Shown: positions 50,182 to 58,801 of the stretch, in pieces
How the letters are laid out: every line of letters starts with the position of its first letter
How positions within the stretch are numbered: the stretch's first letter is position 1
Origin: Serinicoccus sediminis
GTDB lineage: Bacteria > Actinomycetota > Actinomycetes > Actinomycetales > Dermatophilaceae
Assembly (NCBI RefSeq): GCF_004153545.1
Contig: NZ_SDVA01000005.1
Location: 124,001-188,000 of the forward strand
Direction: 5' to 3'
Length of the DNA stretch: 64,000 bases
Position numbers and translations under genes: made by a program
The notes under the pieces: generated by a model
What the model saw: the letters and a program-made list of their open reading frames with translations, nothing else
Told to the model about the DNA's origin: nothing
The model's database searches: none

Positions 50182-50194
50182 TAGCGTGGTGCGG
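50182..50194 (+). promoter_or_regulatory. Leaderless -10 element for the HAD gene
   Basis: TAGCGT, 7 nt, GTG at 50195. Confidence 0.55.
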
Positions 50195-50932
50195 GTGACG
50201 CGCCAACCCGCCCGCCCGGGCCACCCCGACCTGCCCGCCGCCGTGCTCTGGGACATGGACGGCACCATCGTGGACACCGAGCCGTCGTGGATCGCCGAGG
50301 AGTACGTCCTGGTCGAGGAGGCGGGCGGCACCTGGACCGACGCCGACGCCCACGACCTCGTCGGGCAGGACCTCCTGACCTCGGCCGGCATCATCCTCGA
50401 GCGCACGCCGGTGCGGGGCCGGCCCGAGCAGGTGGTGCGCCGCCTGCTCGCCGGCGTGGTCCGGCGCACCCGCGCCCACGTCCCCTGGCGCCCCGGTGCC
50501 CGGGAGCTGCTGGCCGACCTGCGCGGGCACGGGGTGCCCTGCGCCCTCGTGACCATGTCCTGGACCGAGCTGGCCGAGGTCCTCGTGGAGCAGCTGCCGC
50601 CCGGGACCTTCGACGCCGTCGTGACCGGCGACCAGGTCAGCCGGGGCAAGCCGCACCCGGAGGCCTACCTCGAGGCGGCGGCCCGGCTGGGCGTGGACCC
50701 GGCCCAGGCGCTGGCGGTGGAGGACTCCCCCACCGGGGCCACCGCGTCGACGGCCGCCGGGGTGCCCACTCTCGTCGTGCCGCACACCGTGGCGGTGCCC
50801 GCTCTCCGGGGCAGCCTGCAGGTGCCGAGCCTCGAGGGCCTGACCCCGGCCGACCTCGGGGCGGTGGCCCGCTCGCTCAGCTCAGACCTGCACCCCGAGC
50901 AGCGCGTCGACGGCGTCCGCGACCAGGCGTGA
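50195..50932 (+). CDS. HAD-family phosphatase (beta-phosphoglucomutase-like)
   Basis: A 245-residue haloacid dehalogenase-fold hydrolase. Motif I is [14 protein letters not shown] (nucleophile and acid/base Asp), motif [10 protein letters not shown], motif [15 protein letters not shown] and motif [12 protein letters not shown]. The four-helix cap (about 30-95) marks subfamily IA. Substrate unknown. Its last 51 bp overlap the 3' end of the convergent mshC gene. Confidence 0.9.
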   Translation: MTRQPARPGHPDLPAAVLWDMDGTIVDTEPSWIAEEYVLVEEAGGTWTDADAHDLVGQDLLTSAGIILERTPVRGRPEQVVRRLLAGVVRRTRAHVPWRPGARELLADLRGHGVPCALVTMSWTELAEVLVEQLPPGTFDAVVTGDQVSRGKPHPEAYLEAAARLGVDPAQALAVEDSPTGATASTAAGVPTLVVPHTVAVPALRGSLQVPSLEGLTPADLGAVARSLSSDLHPEQRVDGVRDQA

Positions 50933-52159
50933 GGCGGGCTCGCCCGCGGCCACCGTCGTCGCCCAGTCGTCCACGGCGTCCAGGGCCCCCGGGGTGTCGA
51001 GGTCGTCGGCGATCCGCTCCCGCACGCGCCGCACGGTGGAGGCGTCCGGCTCGGTGACCGAGTCGTGCGCCGCCATGTCGGCGGCCCGGCGCCACAGGTC
51101 CAGCCGCTCGCCCGCCTCGCGCAGGATCTGGTCGGTCCAGCTCCACTCGGTGCGGTAGTGCTGGGCGAGCAGGGCCAGCCGGATGGCCATCGGGTCGACC
51201 CCGGTGGCGCGCAGCCGGGAGACGAGGACGAGGTTGCCCTTGCTCTTGCTCATCTTCTCGCCGTCCAGACCGACCATGGCCTGGTGGACGTAGGCGCGGG
51301 CGAAGCAGTCGTCGCCGCACAGCGCCGCGGCCTGCACGGCGCTCATCTCGTGGTGGGGGAAGACGAGGTCGGTCCCGCCGCCCTGCACGTCGAAGGCGGG
51401 GCCGAGGTAGCGCTGCGCGATGGTGGAGCACTCGATGTGCCAGCCGGGGCGTCCGCGCCCGAGCGAGCCGCCCTCCCAGTGCGGCTCGCCCTGCCGCGCG
51501 GACCGCCACAGCAGGGGGTCGAGCGGGTCCCGCTTCCCGGCCCGCTGCGGGTCGCCACCACGGTCGGCGAAGACCTCGAGCATCTGCTCCCGGGTCCACC
51601 CGGAGACCGCCCCGAAGCTGTCCTGCGTCGACAGGTCGAGGTAGACGTCGGCGCCGCCGGCGCCCTCGGCCGACGCCTCGGCCTGCGGCACCGGCACCCG
51701 GTATGCCGTGCCGGCCGCCAGCAGCCGCTCCACGGCGCTCACGTCGTCGGGGATGCCTTCGACGGCCCCGACGTAGTGGTCCGGCGGGAGCACCCGCAGC
51801 GCCTCCATGTCGGCGAAGAACAGGTCGATCTCGCGCCGGGCGAGGTCCTGCCACGCGATCCCGTCGCGCTCGGCCCGCTCCAGGAGCGGCTCGTCCACGT
51901 CGGTGACGTTCTGGACGTAGGTGACCTGGAGCCCCGCGTCCCGCCACGCGCGCTGCAGGACGTCGAAGGTCACGTAGGTGGCCGCGTGACCGAGGTGGGT
52001 GGCGTCGTAGGGGGTGATGCCGCAGACGTAGAGGCGGGCCCGGCCGTCGGTGCCCCCGACCTCGACCGGCCGGTCGCCCGCGGTGTCGTGCACCCGGACG
52101 GGTGCACCGTCGTGCTCGATCGGCAGCCGGGGCAGGGTGGTGGTGGACCAGGTCTTCAC
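50882..52159 (-). CDS. mshC: L-cysteine:1D-myo-inositol 2-amino-2-deoxy-alpha-D-glucopyranoside ligase MshC
   Basis: A 425-residue cysteinyl-tRNA-synthetase-like enzyme. [23 protein letters not shown] contains the zinc Cys and HIGH-equivalent. [15 protein letters not shown] and [11 protein letters not shown] hold the other zinc ligands, and [18 protein letters not shown] is the KMSKS loop. The anticodon domain is truncated, as in MshC. It couples Cys to GlcN-Ins in mycothiol synthesis. GTG start with TAGGCT 7 nt upstream. Confidence 0.95.
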   Translation of the reverse strand: MKTWSTTTLPRLPIEHDGAPVRVHDTAGDRPVEVGGTDGRARLYVCGITPYDATHLGHAATYVTFDVLQRAWRDAGLQVTYVQNVTDVDEPLLERAERDGIAWQDLARREIDLFFADMEALRVLPPDHYVGAVEGIPDDVSAVERLLAAGTAYRVPVPQAEASAEGAGGADVYLDLSTQDSFGAVSGWTREQMLEVFADRGGDPQRAGKRDPLDPLLWRSARQGEPHWEGGSLGRGRPGWHIECSTIAQRYLGPAFDVQGGGTDLVFPHHEMSAVQAAALCGDDCFARAYVHQAMVGLDGEKMSKSKGNLVLVSRLRATGVDPMAIRLALLAQHYRTEWSWTDQILREAGERLDLWRRAADMAAHDSVTEPDASTVRRVRERIADDLDTPGALDAVDDWATTVAAGEPASRLVADAVDALLGVQV

Positions 52160-52172
52160 CTGCGGGAGCCTA
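52160..52172 (-). promoter_or_regulatory. Leaderless -10 element for mshC
   Basis: TAGGCT, 7 nt, GTG at 52159. Confidence 0.6.
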
Positions 52173-52217
52173 GCCGTCCGGACGGGCGTCTCCGGCACCG
52201 ACCCGGGGGGACGCCAC

Positions 52218-53042
52218 CTACCAGAGGGGCCAGGGCAACGGGTACCGGTCGGTGGGCGGAGCCGGGAACGTCGCGTCCTCCCGCAGCCGCCGCACACGGG
52301 CCGCCAGCGCCTCCCGCTCGACGCCGGACAGCAGCGTCCGCAGCCCGGTCGCGAGCGGCCCGTCCGCGTCGTCCAGCGCCACCTGGAGGGCCTCCAGCCG
52401 GGCCAGGTCCTCGGGCGCGACCGGTTCGTCGGCGAAGCCCCACAGCACCGTGCGCAGCTTGTCCTCGGTGTGCAGGCTGACGCCGTGGTCGAAGCCGCGC
52501 AGCCGGTCCTGCGTGTCCCGGGTGAGGTGGGCCGCCTTGCGGTCGGCGTTGTTGAGCACCAGGTCCAGGACCGCCATGCTGCGCAGGTCCGGGTGGTCGG
52601 CGTGGGCGACGACGAGCGCGCGGCCGTGCTCGTCCTCTGCCTGGACGACCGGGCACCAGCCCTCGGGCAGGTCCTCGGGCACGACGACGTCGACGAGGCC
52701 CGCGGCCGGGTCGGCCAGCCGATCCGGGTCCTGCTCGACCCACCACTGCACGGAGCCCGGCCCGAGCGGGCCGTCGCACAGCACCGTGGGCGGGACGAGG
52801 TCGAACCCCCCGGCCCGGCTGAGGAGGTAGGCGGCGACCTCGCGCCGGGCGAGCGACGCGGGCGGGAAGTCGTGCAGCGGCCGCTCGCCCTTGACCGGCT
52901 TGTAGACGGCGCGGTGCCCGCTGGGCTCGCCCTGGGCGTCGGCGAGGTCCACGAGCAGGGTGAGGTTGGACGCCTGGGTGAGCACGCCGACCGGTTCCAC
53001 GGTCAGGGTGCGCAGCAGCTCCAGGGCCGCGTCGTCGTCCAC
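52218..53042 (-). CDS. SCO1664-family protein (PI3/4-kinase-like fold)
   Basis: A 274-residue protein. [46 protein letters not shown] resembles the nucleotide-binding Lys region of a PI3/4-kinase-like fold. [18 protein letters not shown] carries the catalytic-loop NxDR motif and [11 protein letters not shown] the metal-binding DHG. Function unknown, but actinobacterial homologues sit with DUF3090 and mshC as here. The GTG lies 1 nt after the DUF3090 stop. Confidence 0.85.
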   Translation of the reverse strand: MDDDAALELLRTLTVEPVGVLTQASNLTLLVDLADAQGEPSGHRAVYKPVKGERPLHDFPPASLARREVAAYLLSRAGGFDLVPPTVLCDGPLGPGSVQWWVEQDPDRLADPAAGLVDVVVPEDLPEGWCPVVQAEDEHGRALVVAHADHPDLRSMAVLDLVLNNADRKAAHLTRDTQDRLRGFDHGVSLHTEDKLRTVLWGFADEPVAPEDLARLEALQVALDDADGPLATGLRTLLSGVEREALAARVRRLREDATFPAPPTDRYPLPWPLW

Positions 53043-53043
53043 G

Positions 53044-53604
53044 TCAGCGGCGGTACCCGTTGGCGCGGGGGCAGATGTGACCGGTGGGGTCCAGCGGCTG
53101 GCCGCAGAACGGGCAGGACGGGCGGCCTCCCTCGATGGAGGCGGTGCACCGCATCGCGAAGGCGCGGGCCCGACCCGGCTCCAGGACGACCTTGAGGGAC
53201 TGCGGGGGCAGCCCGGCCCACGGCAGGTCCGGGCCCTCGTCGTCACCCTCCAGCTCGGCGACGTCCTCGGCGCTGGGCCGGTCGTACGCCTCCAGGACCA
53301 CCCGGCGCTGACCGGCCTCCCACGCCACCGACAGCCGCTGCACGCGGAAGTCGTCCTCGATGGGCGTGTCGAGGGGCGCGTTGTCGACATACGCCTCGCC
53401 GGCCTCCTCGGTGCCCTCCGGCCCGGCGACGTCGTCGAGCATCTCGGCCAGCGACTCCCCCAGCAGCCGGACCTGCTCCTTCTCCAGGGAGACGGTCATC
53501 ACCCGCTGGGAGTCGCTGGCCTGCAGGAAGAAGGTCCGCCCTCCGGGGGGTCCGACGCTGCCGGCGACGCACCGCTCGGGCGGGTCGAAGACGTGCTCAG
53601 CCAT
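53044..53604 (-). CDS. DUF3090 family protein with zinc-ribbon tail
   Basis: A 186-residue protein. VFDPPERCVAGSVGPPGGRTFFLQASDSQRVMTVSLEKEQVRLLGESLAEMLD is the family start. The middle section is acidic. ALRL-like FAMRCTASIEGGRPSCPFCGQPLDPTGHICPRANGYRR ends the protein, with a CPFC...H..CP zinc-knuckle-like pattern. Function unknown. Coupled to the SCO1664-like gene. Confidence 0.88.
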   Translation of the reverse strand: MAEHVFDPPERCVAGSVGPPGGRTFFLQASDSQRVMTVSLEKEQVRLLGESLAEMLDDVAGPEGTEEAGEAYVDNAPLDTPIEDDFRVQRLSVAWEAGQRRVVLEAYDRPSAEDVAELEGDDEGPDLPWAGLPPQSLKVVLEPGRARAFAMRCTASIEGGRPSCPFCGQPLDPTGHICPRANGYRR

Positions 53605-53617
53605 GGGGGTCAGCCTA
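53605..53617 (-). promoter_or_regulatory. Leaderless -10 element for the DUF3090 gene
   Basis: TAGGCT, 7 nt, ATG at 53604. The hexamer runs into the TGA stop of the upstream phosphatase gene (GTAGGCTGA). Confidence 0.55.
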
Positions 53618-54347
53618 CGTCCTTGCTGCCGGCGCCCCCACCCACCTCTGCGTCACCGCTGGCACCCTGCGCGGCGAGCCGGGTCACCAGGCCGGACAGG
53701 TCCACCGGGTCGCTCCCGGTGTCGTTGGTGCGCAGGACGAACGGGCGCCCGGGCGTGCGGTGGACGAGGCTCAGCGAGGCCGGGTCGACGACGATGCGTT
53801 GGAAGTCGTCCAGCGCGGTCGCGAGCGCGTCGGCGAGGATCGCCTTGATCACGTCGCCGTGGCTCACCGCCACCCACACCGCGCCCGCGCCGTGCTCGCC
53901 CTCGATCCGGGCGTCCCACTCGGTGACCGCCTCGACGGCCCGGGCCGCCATCTGCGCCATCGACTCGTGCGCGAACGCCTCGTCCGCCGGGAACGTCACG
54001 CCCGACGGGTGGTCCTGCACCTCGCGCCAGAGCGGCTCCTCGGCCAGTTCCTTGAGCGGCCGGCCCGTCCACGCGCCGTAGCGCGCCTCCCCCAGGCGCT
54101 CCTCGGTGTGCCGCTGCACCGCCCGGTCCGCGGGCTGGGCCGCGAGCACCGCGGCCGCCGTCTCCTGGCAGCGCTGCAGGGGGCTGGCCACGACCGCGGC
54201 GAGGGGCGTGGCGGCCAGCCGGGACCCGGCGGCCCGGGCCTGGCCCGCGCCCGTGTCGTCCAGGCCGAGGCCGGGCGTCCACCCGGCGAGGACACCGTCC
54301 GCGTTGGCCTGGGTCCGGCCGTGCCGCAGCAGGATGCAGATGGCCAT
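53610..54347 (-). CDS. Histidine phosphatase family protein (MSMEG_4193-like)
   Basis: A 245-residue phosphoglycerate-mutase-fold protein. CILLRHGRTQANADGVLAGW has the phospho-accepting His in RHG, SPLQRCQETA the second Arg, EERLGEARYGAWTGR the acid/base Glu region and WVAVSHGDVIKAIL the second His. The MSMEG_4193 type is named from its constant position near DUF3090 and SCO1664-like genes; the substrate is unknown. Start overlaps the preceding stop by one base. Confidence 0.9.
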   Translation of the reverse strand: MAICILLRHGRTQANADGVLAGWTPGLGLDDTGAGQARAAGSRLAATPLAAVVASPLQRCQETAAAVLAAQPADRAVQRHTEERLGEARYGAWTGRPLKELAEEPLWREVQDHPSGVTFPADEAFAHESMAQMAARAVEAVTEWDARIEGEHGAGAVWVAVSHGDVIKAILADALATALDDFQRIVVDPASLSLVHRTPGRPFVLRTNDTGSDPVDLSGLVTRLAAQGASGDAEVGGGAGSKDVG

Positions 54348-55396
54348 CAGACCTCCGCCTCGAGCCGGCCGTGCGCCTCGACCGCCGCCTCGAGGGCGTC
54401 CATCCGCGCGCGGAGGTCGGCCCCCCACGGGGCCACGGTCAGCGTGGTGATCCCGGCGGACCGGTAACGACGCATCCGCTCGGTGATCCGGTCGACGTCG
54501 CCCAGCAGGCTGGTGTCGTCGACGAACTGCGCGGGCAGCGCCCGGGCCGCCTCGCCGTAGCGCCGCGAGAGGTAGAGCTCCTGCACCTCGTCGGCCTCCT
54601 TCTCGTAGCCCATCCGGCAGGCCAGCTGGTGGTAGAAGTTCTGCTCACGGCTGCCCATGCCCCCGACGTAGAGCGCCGGGTAGGGGCTGACCGTGCGGGC
54701 GCAGGCCTCCAGGTCCTCCCCCACGGCCAGGGCGACGGTGGCGTCGGTCTCGAACGGCCGCTCCGACGGCGTCTGCCGTCGGGCGATGCCGGCGTGCAGG
54801 TGCTCCCGCTGCTCGGCGAAGAAGTCGGGGGCGACGAAGACCCCGAGCCACCCGTCGGCGATCTCGCCCGCCAGCTCGAGGTTCCTGGGCCCGACCGCGG
54901 CGAGGTAGAGCGGGATGTGTGGGCGGTGCAGGTGGGTCAGCCGCAGCGCCTTGCCGGGGCCGTCGGGCAGCGGCAGGGTGAAGAACTCCCCGTCGTAGCT
55001 GACGGTCCGGTGCGCGAGCGCGGTGCGGACGATCTCGACATACTCCCGGGTCCGCGCCAGCGGCTTGGCGAACCGCACCCCGTGCCAGCCCTCCGACACC
55101 TGGGGTCCGCTGACCCCGAGCCCGAGCCGGAACCGCCCCCCGGACAGGCTGTCCAGGCTGACCGCCGACATCGCCGTGGCGGCGGGGGTGCGGGCCGGGA
55201 TCTGCATGACGCCGGCGCCCAGCCCGATCCGGGTCGTGCGGGCGGCGAGGAAGGACAGGATGCTCACCGCGTCCGGCCCGTAGACCTCGGCCACCCACGC
55301 GACGTCGACACCGAGCTCGTCGGCGCGGCGCACCAGCGCGAGGTGGTCCTCGTCGCGGCCCTGCCCCCAGAACCCGCAGCTCAGCCCGAGACGCAC
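54347..55396 (-). CDS. LLM-class F420-dependent oxidoreductase
   Basis: A 349-residue luciferase-like TIM barrel. RLGLSCGFWGQGRDEDHLALVRRADELGVDVAWVAEVYGPD and LGAGVMQIPARTPAATAMSAVSLDSLSGGRFRLGLGVSGPQV are diagnostic of F420-using members such as those of the Mer/F420-glucose-6-phosphate dehydrogenase group. IPLYLAAVGPRNLELAGEIADGWLGVFV completes the cofactor site. Substrate unknown. GTG start, 3 nt after the acidic-protein gene. Confidence 0.9.
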   Translation of the reverse strand: MRLGLSCGFWGQGRDEDHLALVRRADELGVDVAWVAEVYGPDAVSILSFLAARTTRIGLGAGVMQIPARTPAATAMSAVSLDSLSGGRFRLGLGVSGPQVSEGWHGVRFAKPLARTREYVEIVRTALAHRTVSYDGEFFTLPLPDGPGKALRLTHLHRPHIPLYLAAVGPRNLELAGEIADGWLGVFVAPDFFAEQREHLHAGIARRQTPSERPFETDATVALAVGEDLEACARTVSPYPALYVGGMGSREQNFYHQLACRMGYEKEADEVQELYLSRRYGEAARALPAQFVDDTSLLGDVDRITERMRRYRSAGITTLTVAPWGADLRARMDALEAAVEAHGRLEAEV

Positions 55397-55399
55397 CCC

Positions 55400-55777
55400 T
55401 CAGCCCCGCGGCGTCTCGTCGACGTCGTAGTCCTCGTCGTCGAGCCCGGAGTACTCGTCGTCGTCCTCGTCCTCCCCCGGTTCCTCGAGCTCGTCGTCGT
55501 CCTCGTCGTCGTCGTCGTCGTCGTCGTCCTCGTCGTCCTCGTCGTCGTCCTCGTCGTCGTCGTCACCGGCGAGGTCCTCGTCGTAGACCTCCAGCGGGGT
55601 GACCTCCCCGTAGGCGTCCATGAGGGCGTCGTCGTAGGCGGTGAACGCCTCGGCCACGCGCTCGTACGCCTCGACCACGGCGGGGTCGTCGTCACCACGG
55701 CTGACGGCAGCGGTCTCCAGGTGCGTCTCGAGGGCGGCGACGAGGGCGGTCAGGGCGGCGCGCGGGTCATCGGTCAT
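55400..55777 (-). CDS. Acidic low-complexity protein, 125 aa
   Basis: No family recognised. Residues 1-65 form a predicted helical domain (DPRAALTALVAALETHLETAAVSRGDDDPAVVEAYERVAEAFTAYDDALMDAYGEV). Residues about 71-120 are almost pure Asp/Glu, encoded by a GAC/GAG trinucleotide run. The N-terminal part with its AYDDAL pattern looks like small actinobacterial primosomal- or chaperone-like proteins, but this is weak. TACCGT 6 nt before the ATG supports expression. Confidence 0.7.
   Translation of the reverse strand: MTDDPRAALTALVAALETHLETAAVSRGDDDPAVVEAYERVAEAFTAYDDALMDAYGEVTPLEVYDEDLAGDDDDEDDDEDDEDDDDDDDDEDDDELEEPGEDEDDDEYSGLDDEDYDVDETPRG
55420..55565. repeat. GTC/CTC trinucleotide run
   Basis: A near-continuous run of GTC and CTC triplets, longest and purest at about 55495-55563, encoding the Asp/Glu tail of the acidic protein. 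Such a run can slip and change length in units of one residue. Confidence 0.85.
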
Positions 55778-55789
55778 GAGGCGACGGTA
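55778..55789 (-). promoter_or_regulatory. Leaderless -10 element for the acidic protein
   Basis: TACCGT, 6 nt, ATG at 55777. Confidence 0.55.
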
Positions 55790-55844
55790 GCGCGAAATGG
55801 CTCCTGACGGGCGGGTATGTCTCCACGCCGGTGCGGTGGGTGCC

Positions 55845-55857
55845 TATGCTGGGGGCG
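55845..55857 (+). promoter_or_regulatory. Leaderless -10 element for the DUF5703 gene
   Basis: TATGCT, 7 nt, ATG at 55858. Confidence 0.55.
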
Positions 55858-56043
55858 ATGGTCGAGTACGAGTACCGAGAGCTCACCTTCCACCGTGACC
55901 AGGGGCGCGGTGAGGTGCGGCAGGCGCTGACCGAGCACGCGGAGTACGGCGCGTGGGAGCTGGCACGCGTCCGTGTCTACCTCGGTGGCGCGCGCCGCGT
56001 GCTGCTGCGCCGCAAGATCATCCGGGTGCGCCGCACCGCCTGA
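55858..56043 (+). CDS. DUF5703 family protein, 61 aa
   Basis: MVEYEYRELTFHRDQGRGEVRQALTEHAEYGAWELARVRVYLGGARRVLLRRKIIRVRR is nearly the whole family consensus: EYR, LTEHAEYGxWEL and the basic tail RRKIIRV. Function unknown; conserved in Actinobacteria. A DUF4177-like alpha/beta fold is plausible. Confidence 0.88.
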   Translation: MVEYEYRELTFHRDQGRGEVRQALTEHAEYGAWELARVRVYLGGARRVLLRRKIIRVRRTA

Positions 56044-56118
56044 CGGCCGTGGATGCCTTCGGGGGTCCGGTGATGCCCGGTGCCGGACCTCACCACACGG
56101 CGTCCCGGGCTCCCCGTC

Positions 56119-57471
56119 CTAGCAGTCGGCGACCAGCTGACCGAGCACCCGGGTGCCGAACCTGATGGCGTCCACCGGCACCCGCTCGTCGACACCGTGG
56201 AACATCCCGACGAAGTCCAGCTCCTCCGGCAGCCGGAGGGGGGCGAAGCCGTAGCCGGTGATCCCCAGGCGGGACAGGTGCTTGTTGTCGGTGCCGCCGG
56301 ACAGGCAGTAGGGAAGGACGTGCGCGCCCGGATCCTCCTTGAGCAGGGCTCGCTTCATCGAGTCGACGAGCTCACCGCTGCTGGGGGCCTCGAGGGCGAC
56401 GTCCTTGTGCTCGATCTCCACCTCGACGTGCTCGCCCGCCAGCTCGCGGATGGTGCCGAGCAGCTCGTCCTCGTGCCCGGGCAGGAAGCGGCAGTCCAGC
56501 GAGGCCGAGGCGCTCTGCGGGATGACGTTCATCTTGTACCCCGAGTCGAGCATGGAGAAGTTCGAGGTGTCCTGCAGGGTGCCCTCGACGAACCGGCGCG
56601 CGCCGCCGAGGCGGGCGAGCATGTCCTCGACGCCCTCCTCGCTCCACGTCTCCCCGGTGACCCGGGAGACGCCGTCGAAGAGCTCGCGGACCGAGGCGAT
56701 GTAGGTCCGTGGCCACGGGTGGGCGTCGATCCGGGCGATGGCCTCGGCGAGGCGCACGATGGCGTTCTCCTGGTTGGGGACCGAGCCGTGGCCGGCCCGC
56801 CCGCGGGCGTGCAGCCGCAACCAGGCGATGCCCTTCTCCGCGGTCTGCAGGAGGTAGGCGCGGGTCGGTGCCCCGGTCGCCTTGTCCGGAAGGGTGATGG
56901 AGAAGCCGCCGACCTCGCTGATCGCCTCGGTGCACCCCTCGAACCACTCGGGGTGCTCGGCGACGACGTGGCCCGCGCCCTGGGTGCCACCGGCCTCCTC
57001 GTCGGCGAAGAAGGCCCAGACGATGTCGCGCGGCGGCTTCTCGCCGGAGCGGGCCAGCTGGCGCAGGGTCGCCAGCAGCATGGCGTCCATGTCCTTCATG
57101 TCGACCGCGCCGCGGCCCCAGATCATGCCGTCCTTCTCCTCCGCCGAGAACGGGTCGACCGTCCAGTCGGTGGCCTCGGCCGGGACGACGTCGAGGTGCC
57201 CGTGCAGCACGAGACCCGGTCGGGAGCTGTCCCGGCCCGGGGTGCGCACCACGACGCTCACCCGCTCGGGCTGGTCCGCCGGCGCCGTGACCTGCGGGTC
57301 GAGACCGACCTCGCGGAGCAGCTCCACGACATACTCCGCGGCGGCCCGCTCCCCCGGCCCGCTGCCGTCGCCGTAGTTGCTGGTGTCGATCCGGATGAGC
57401 TCCTTGCAGATCCGGACCGCCTCCTCCTCGGCGGTGCTGGACGGGGTCAGGTCGTCAGGGGTGGACGTCAT
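56119..57471 (-). CDS. M20 family dipeptidase/peptidase
   Basis: A 450-residue zinc peptidase. GLVLHGHLDVVPAEATDWTVDPFS has the first metal His and Asp, MIWGRGAVDMKDMDAMLL the bridging Asp, WAFFADEEAGGTQGAGHV the catalytic Glu pair, and MFHGVDERVPVDAIRFG the last ligand His. RAGHGSVPNQENAIVRL opens the dimerisation lid. This is the M20A/CPG2-ArgE type; the substrate is not predictable. TAGGGT 7 nt before the ATG at 57471 excludes an in-frame ATG 18 nt upstream, which overlaps the hexamer region. Confidence 0.92.
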   Translation of the reverse strand: MTSTPDDLTPSSTAEEEAVRICKELIRIDTSNYGDGSGPGERAAAEYVVELLREVGLDPQVTAPADQPERVSVVVRTPGRDSSRPGLVLHGHLDVVPAEATDWTVDPFSAEEKDGMIWGRGAVDMKDMDAMLLATLRQLARSGEKPPRDIVWAFFADEEAGGTQGAGHVVAEHPEWFEGCTEAISEVGGFSITLPDKATGAPTRAYLLQTAEKGIAWLRLHARGRAGHGSVPNQENAIVRLAEAIARIDAHPWPRTYIASVRELFDGVSRVTGETWSEEGVEDMLARLGGARRFVEGTLQDTSNFSMLDSGYKMNVIPQSASASLDCRFLPGHEDELLGTIRELAGEHVEVEIEHKDVALEAPSSGELVDSMKRALLKEDPGAHVLPYCLSGGTDNKHLSRLGITGYGFAPLRLPEELDFVGMFHGVDERVPVDAIRFGTRVLGQLVADC

Positions 57472-57484
57472 ACCGGCCACCCTA
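57472..57484 (-). promoter_or_regulatory. Leaderless -10 element for the M20 peptidase
   Basis: TAGGGT, 7 nt, ATG at 57471. Confidence 0.6.
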
Positions 57485-57555
57485 GCCACGGACCTCCGGC
57501 CCGGCGCGGACCGGATCCCCCGGCACCACGCGTCCTGCCTGCGCGACGGTCGCCG

Positions 57556-58026
57556 CTACGGCGACCCGCCCCCGAGCTCACGCACCAGCCGGGCCACCCG
57601 GCGCGCCCGGGTGTCGGGCCGGACCGCCTCGACGACCGGCTGCAGCAGCCGGCGGCGGGCGGCCGGGCGCAGCTCCTCCCACGGGTCGGCCATCCCTGCG
57701 CCGGCCAGCGCCGCGGCCACGTCGTCCGGCACGGGCACGAGGTCGGGGTCGACCGGGCGCAGCTCGCACCGCAGCGGCTCGCCCACCTCGGCCCGCACCC
57801 GGCGCAGGAGAGCGGGCCCGGCGTAGACGAACGGGTCGTCGAGCACCGGGGCCCGGTTGAGGCCGACGTTGACCTCGACGCCGTCCATCGTGCCGGCCAC
57901 CCGTCGGGTCCCCTCGGTGGCCGCGTCGGCGGCGAGCGCGGCCGGGACCCGGATGACGGTGTAGGTGGTGCCACCCCACACCAGCTCCTCGGCCGCGGCC
58001 GTGAAGCGGTGCGGGGAGGAGGTCAC
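57556..58026 (-). CDS. DUF1905/YdeI-like domain protein
   Basis: A 156-residue protein. RFTAAAEELVWGGTTYTVIRVPAALAADAATEGTRRVAGTMDGVEVNVGLNRAPVLDDPFVYAGPALLRRV is a DUF1905 beta-barrel, and DVAAALAGAGMADPWEELRPAARRRLLQPVVEAVRPDTRARRVARLV is the helical OmdA/YdeI-like part. Function unknown. GTG start overlaps the preceding zinc-ribbon gene by GTGA, making it the last gene of the cox operon. Confidence 0.8.
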   Translation of the reverse strand: MTSSPHRFTAAAEELVWGGTTYTVIRVPAALAADAATEGTRRVAGTMDGVEVNVGLNRAPVLDDPFVYAGPALLRRVRAEVGEPLRCELRPVDPDLVPVPDDVAAALAGAGMADPWEELRPAARRRLLQPVVEAVRPDTRARRVARLVRELGGGSP

Positions 58027-58352
58027 TCGTGCTCCTCCGCGAACAGCTCGAGGTGGCGGCACTCGCGGCACCGGAAGGCACGGACGGGGTGCCGAGCGGC
58101 GTGGTCCACGGCAGCGAAGCCGAAGATCTCGGTCGAGGGAGGATCGCCGACCCACTCCACGTGGCCCGTCATCCCGGGACCTCGACTGGTGAGGAGTCCC
58201 TCGTCCACGAGGTCGACGCTGCCGCAGGCCGTGCACGTGGTGCGCGCCCGGTGCCACGCGTCATCCTCGCCGACACCCCCGGTCACGAGCCGGTGCATGC
58301 CGTCGGCACGCACCGGCCCGGTCCCGGGCTGCTCGCCCACCGGTTCGCTCAC
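58023..58352 (-). CDS. Small zinc-ribbon-like hypothetical protein
   Basis: A 109-residue protein with two CxxC knuckles, TTCTACGSVDLVDEGLL (near residue 47) and FRCRECRHLELF (near residue 99), separated by a beta-rich stretch. No named family recognised. It starts at a GTG overlapping the coxG stop (GTGA) and so is translated with the cox genes; a role in enzyme maturation is possible but unsupported. Confidence 0.7.
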   Translation of the reverse strand: MSEPVGEQPGTGPVRADGMHRLVTGGVGEDDAWHRARTTCTACGSVDLVDEGLLTSRGPGMTGHVEWVGDPPSTEIFGFAAVDHAARHPVRAFRCRECRHLELFAEEHE

Positions 58353-58798
58353 GAGGTGAGCTTGCCCTCGATGCAGTCGACGAACTGGCCGAGCAGCTTG
58401 TCCGAGACCGACTGCATGACCCCGCGGCCGAACTGCGCCGGCTTGCCGGTGATGGTGAGCGAGGTGGCGACGTCGGCCTTGGTCCCGGAACCGTCGGGCT
58501 CGAGCTGCAGCACCACCTTGGCGGAGGCGTTGCCCAGGCCGCGCAGGCCCTTGCCGAGCCCCTCGATGACGGCGCGGTGGGCCTCGTCGTCCCGCTCGAC
58601 GAACCGGCCCTCGCCCTGGTAGGTCACCCCGATGGGGCCGAGCTTGACCTTGACGTTGCCGGTGAACTCCTCCTGGGTGGCCGAGGTGACGGTGGCCCCG
58701 GGGAAGCAGCCACCGACCTGCTCGAGATCGGTGAGCAGAGCCCACGTGGCCTCAGGAGGGGCGTCGACGGTGAAGGTGTGGTGCAGCTCCATCGCCAT
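58349..58798 (-). CDS. coxG: CoxG-like SRPBCC protein
   Basis: A 149-residue START/SRPBCC fold. MELHHTFTVDAPPEATWALLTDLEQVGGCFPGATV and FTGNVKVKLGPIGVTYQGEGRFVERDDEAHRAVIEGLGKG are CoxG signatures. In Oligotropha CoxG tethers CO dehydrogenase to the membrane. The gene follows coxM by 3 nt, consistent with an accessory to this molybdoenzyme. Confidence 0.92.
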   Translation of the reverse strand: MAMELHHTFTVDAPPEATWALLTDLEQVGGCFPGATVTSATQEEFTGNVKVKLGPIGVTYQGEGRFVERDDEAHRAVIEGLGKGLRGLGNASAKVVLQLEPDGSGTKADVATSLTITGKPAQFGRGVMQSVSDKLLGQFVDCIEGKLTS

Positions 58799-58801
58799 CC
58801 G

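Noticed and set aside
56066-56089. GTCCGG...CCGGAC as a terminator after the DUF5703 gene
   Set aside because: Only a 6-bp stem with a long loop; too weak to call in such GC-rich DNA.
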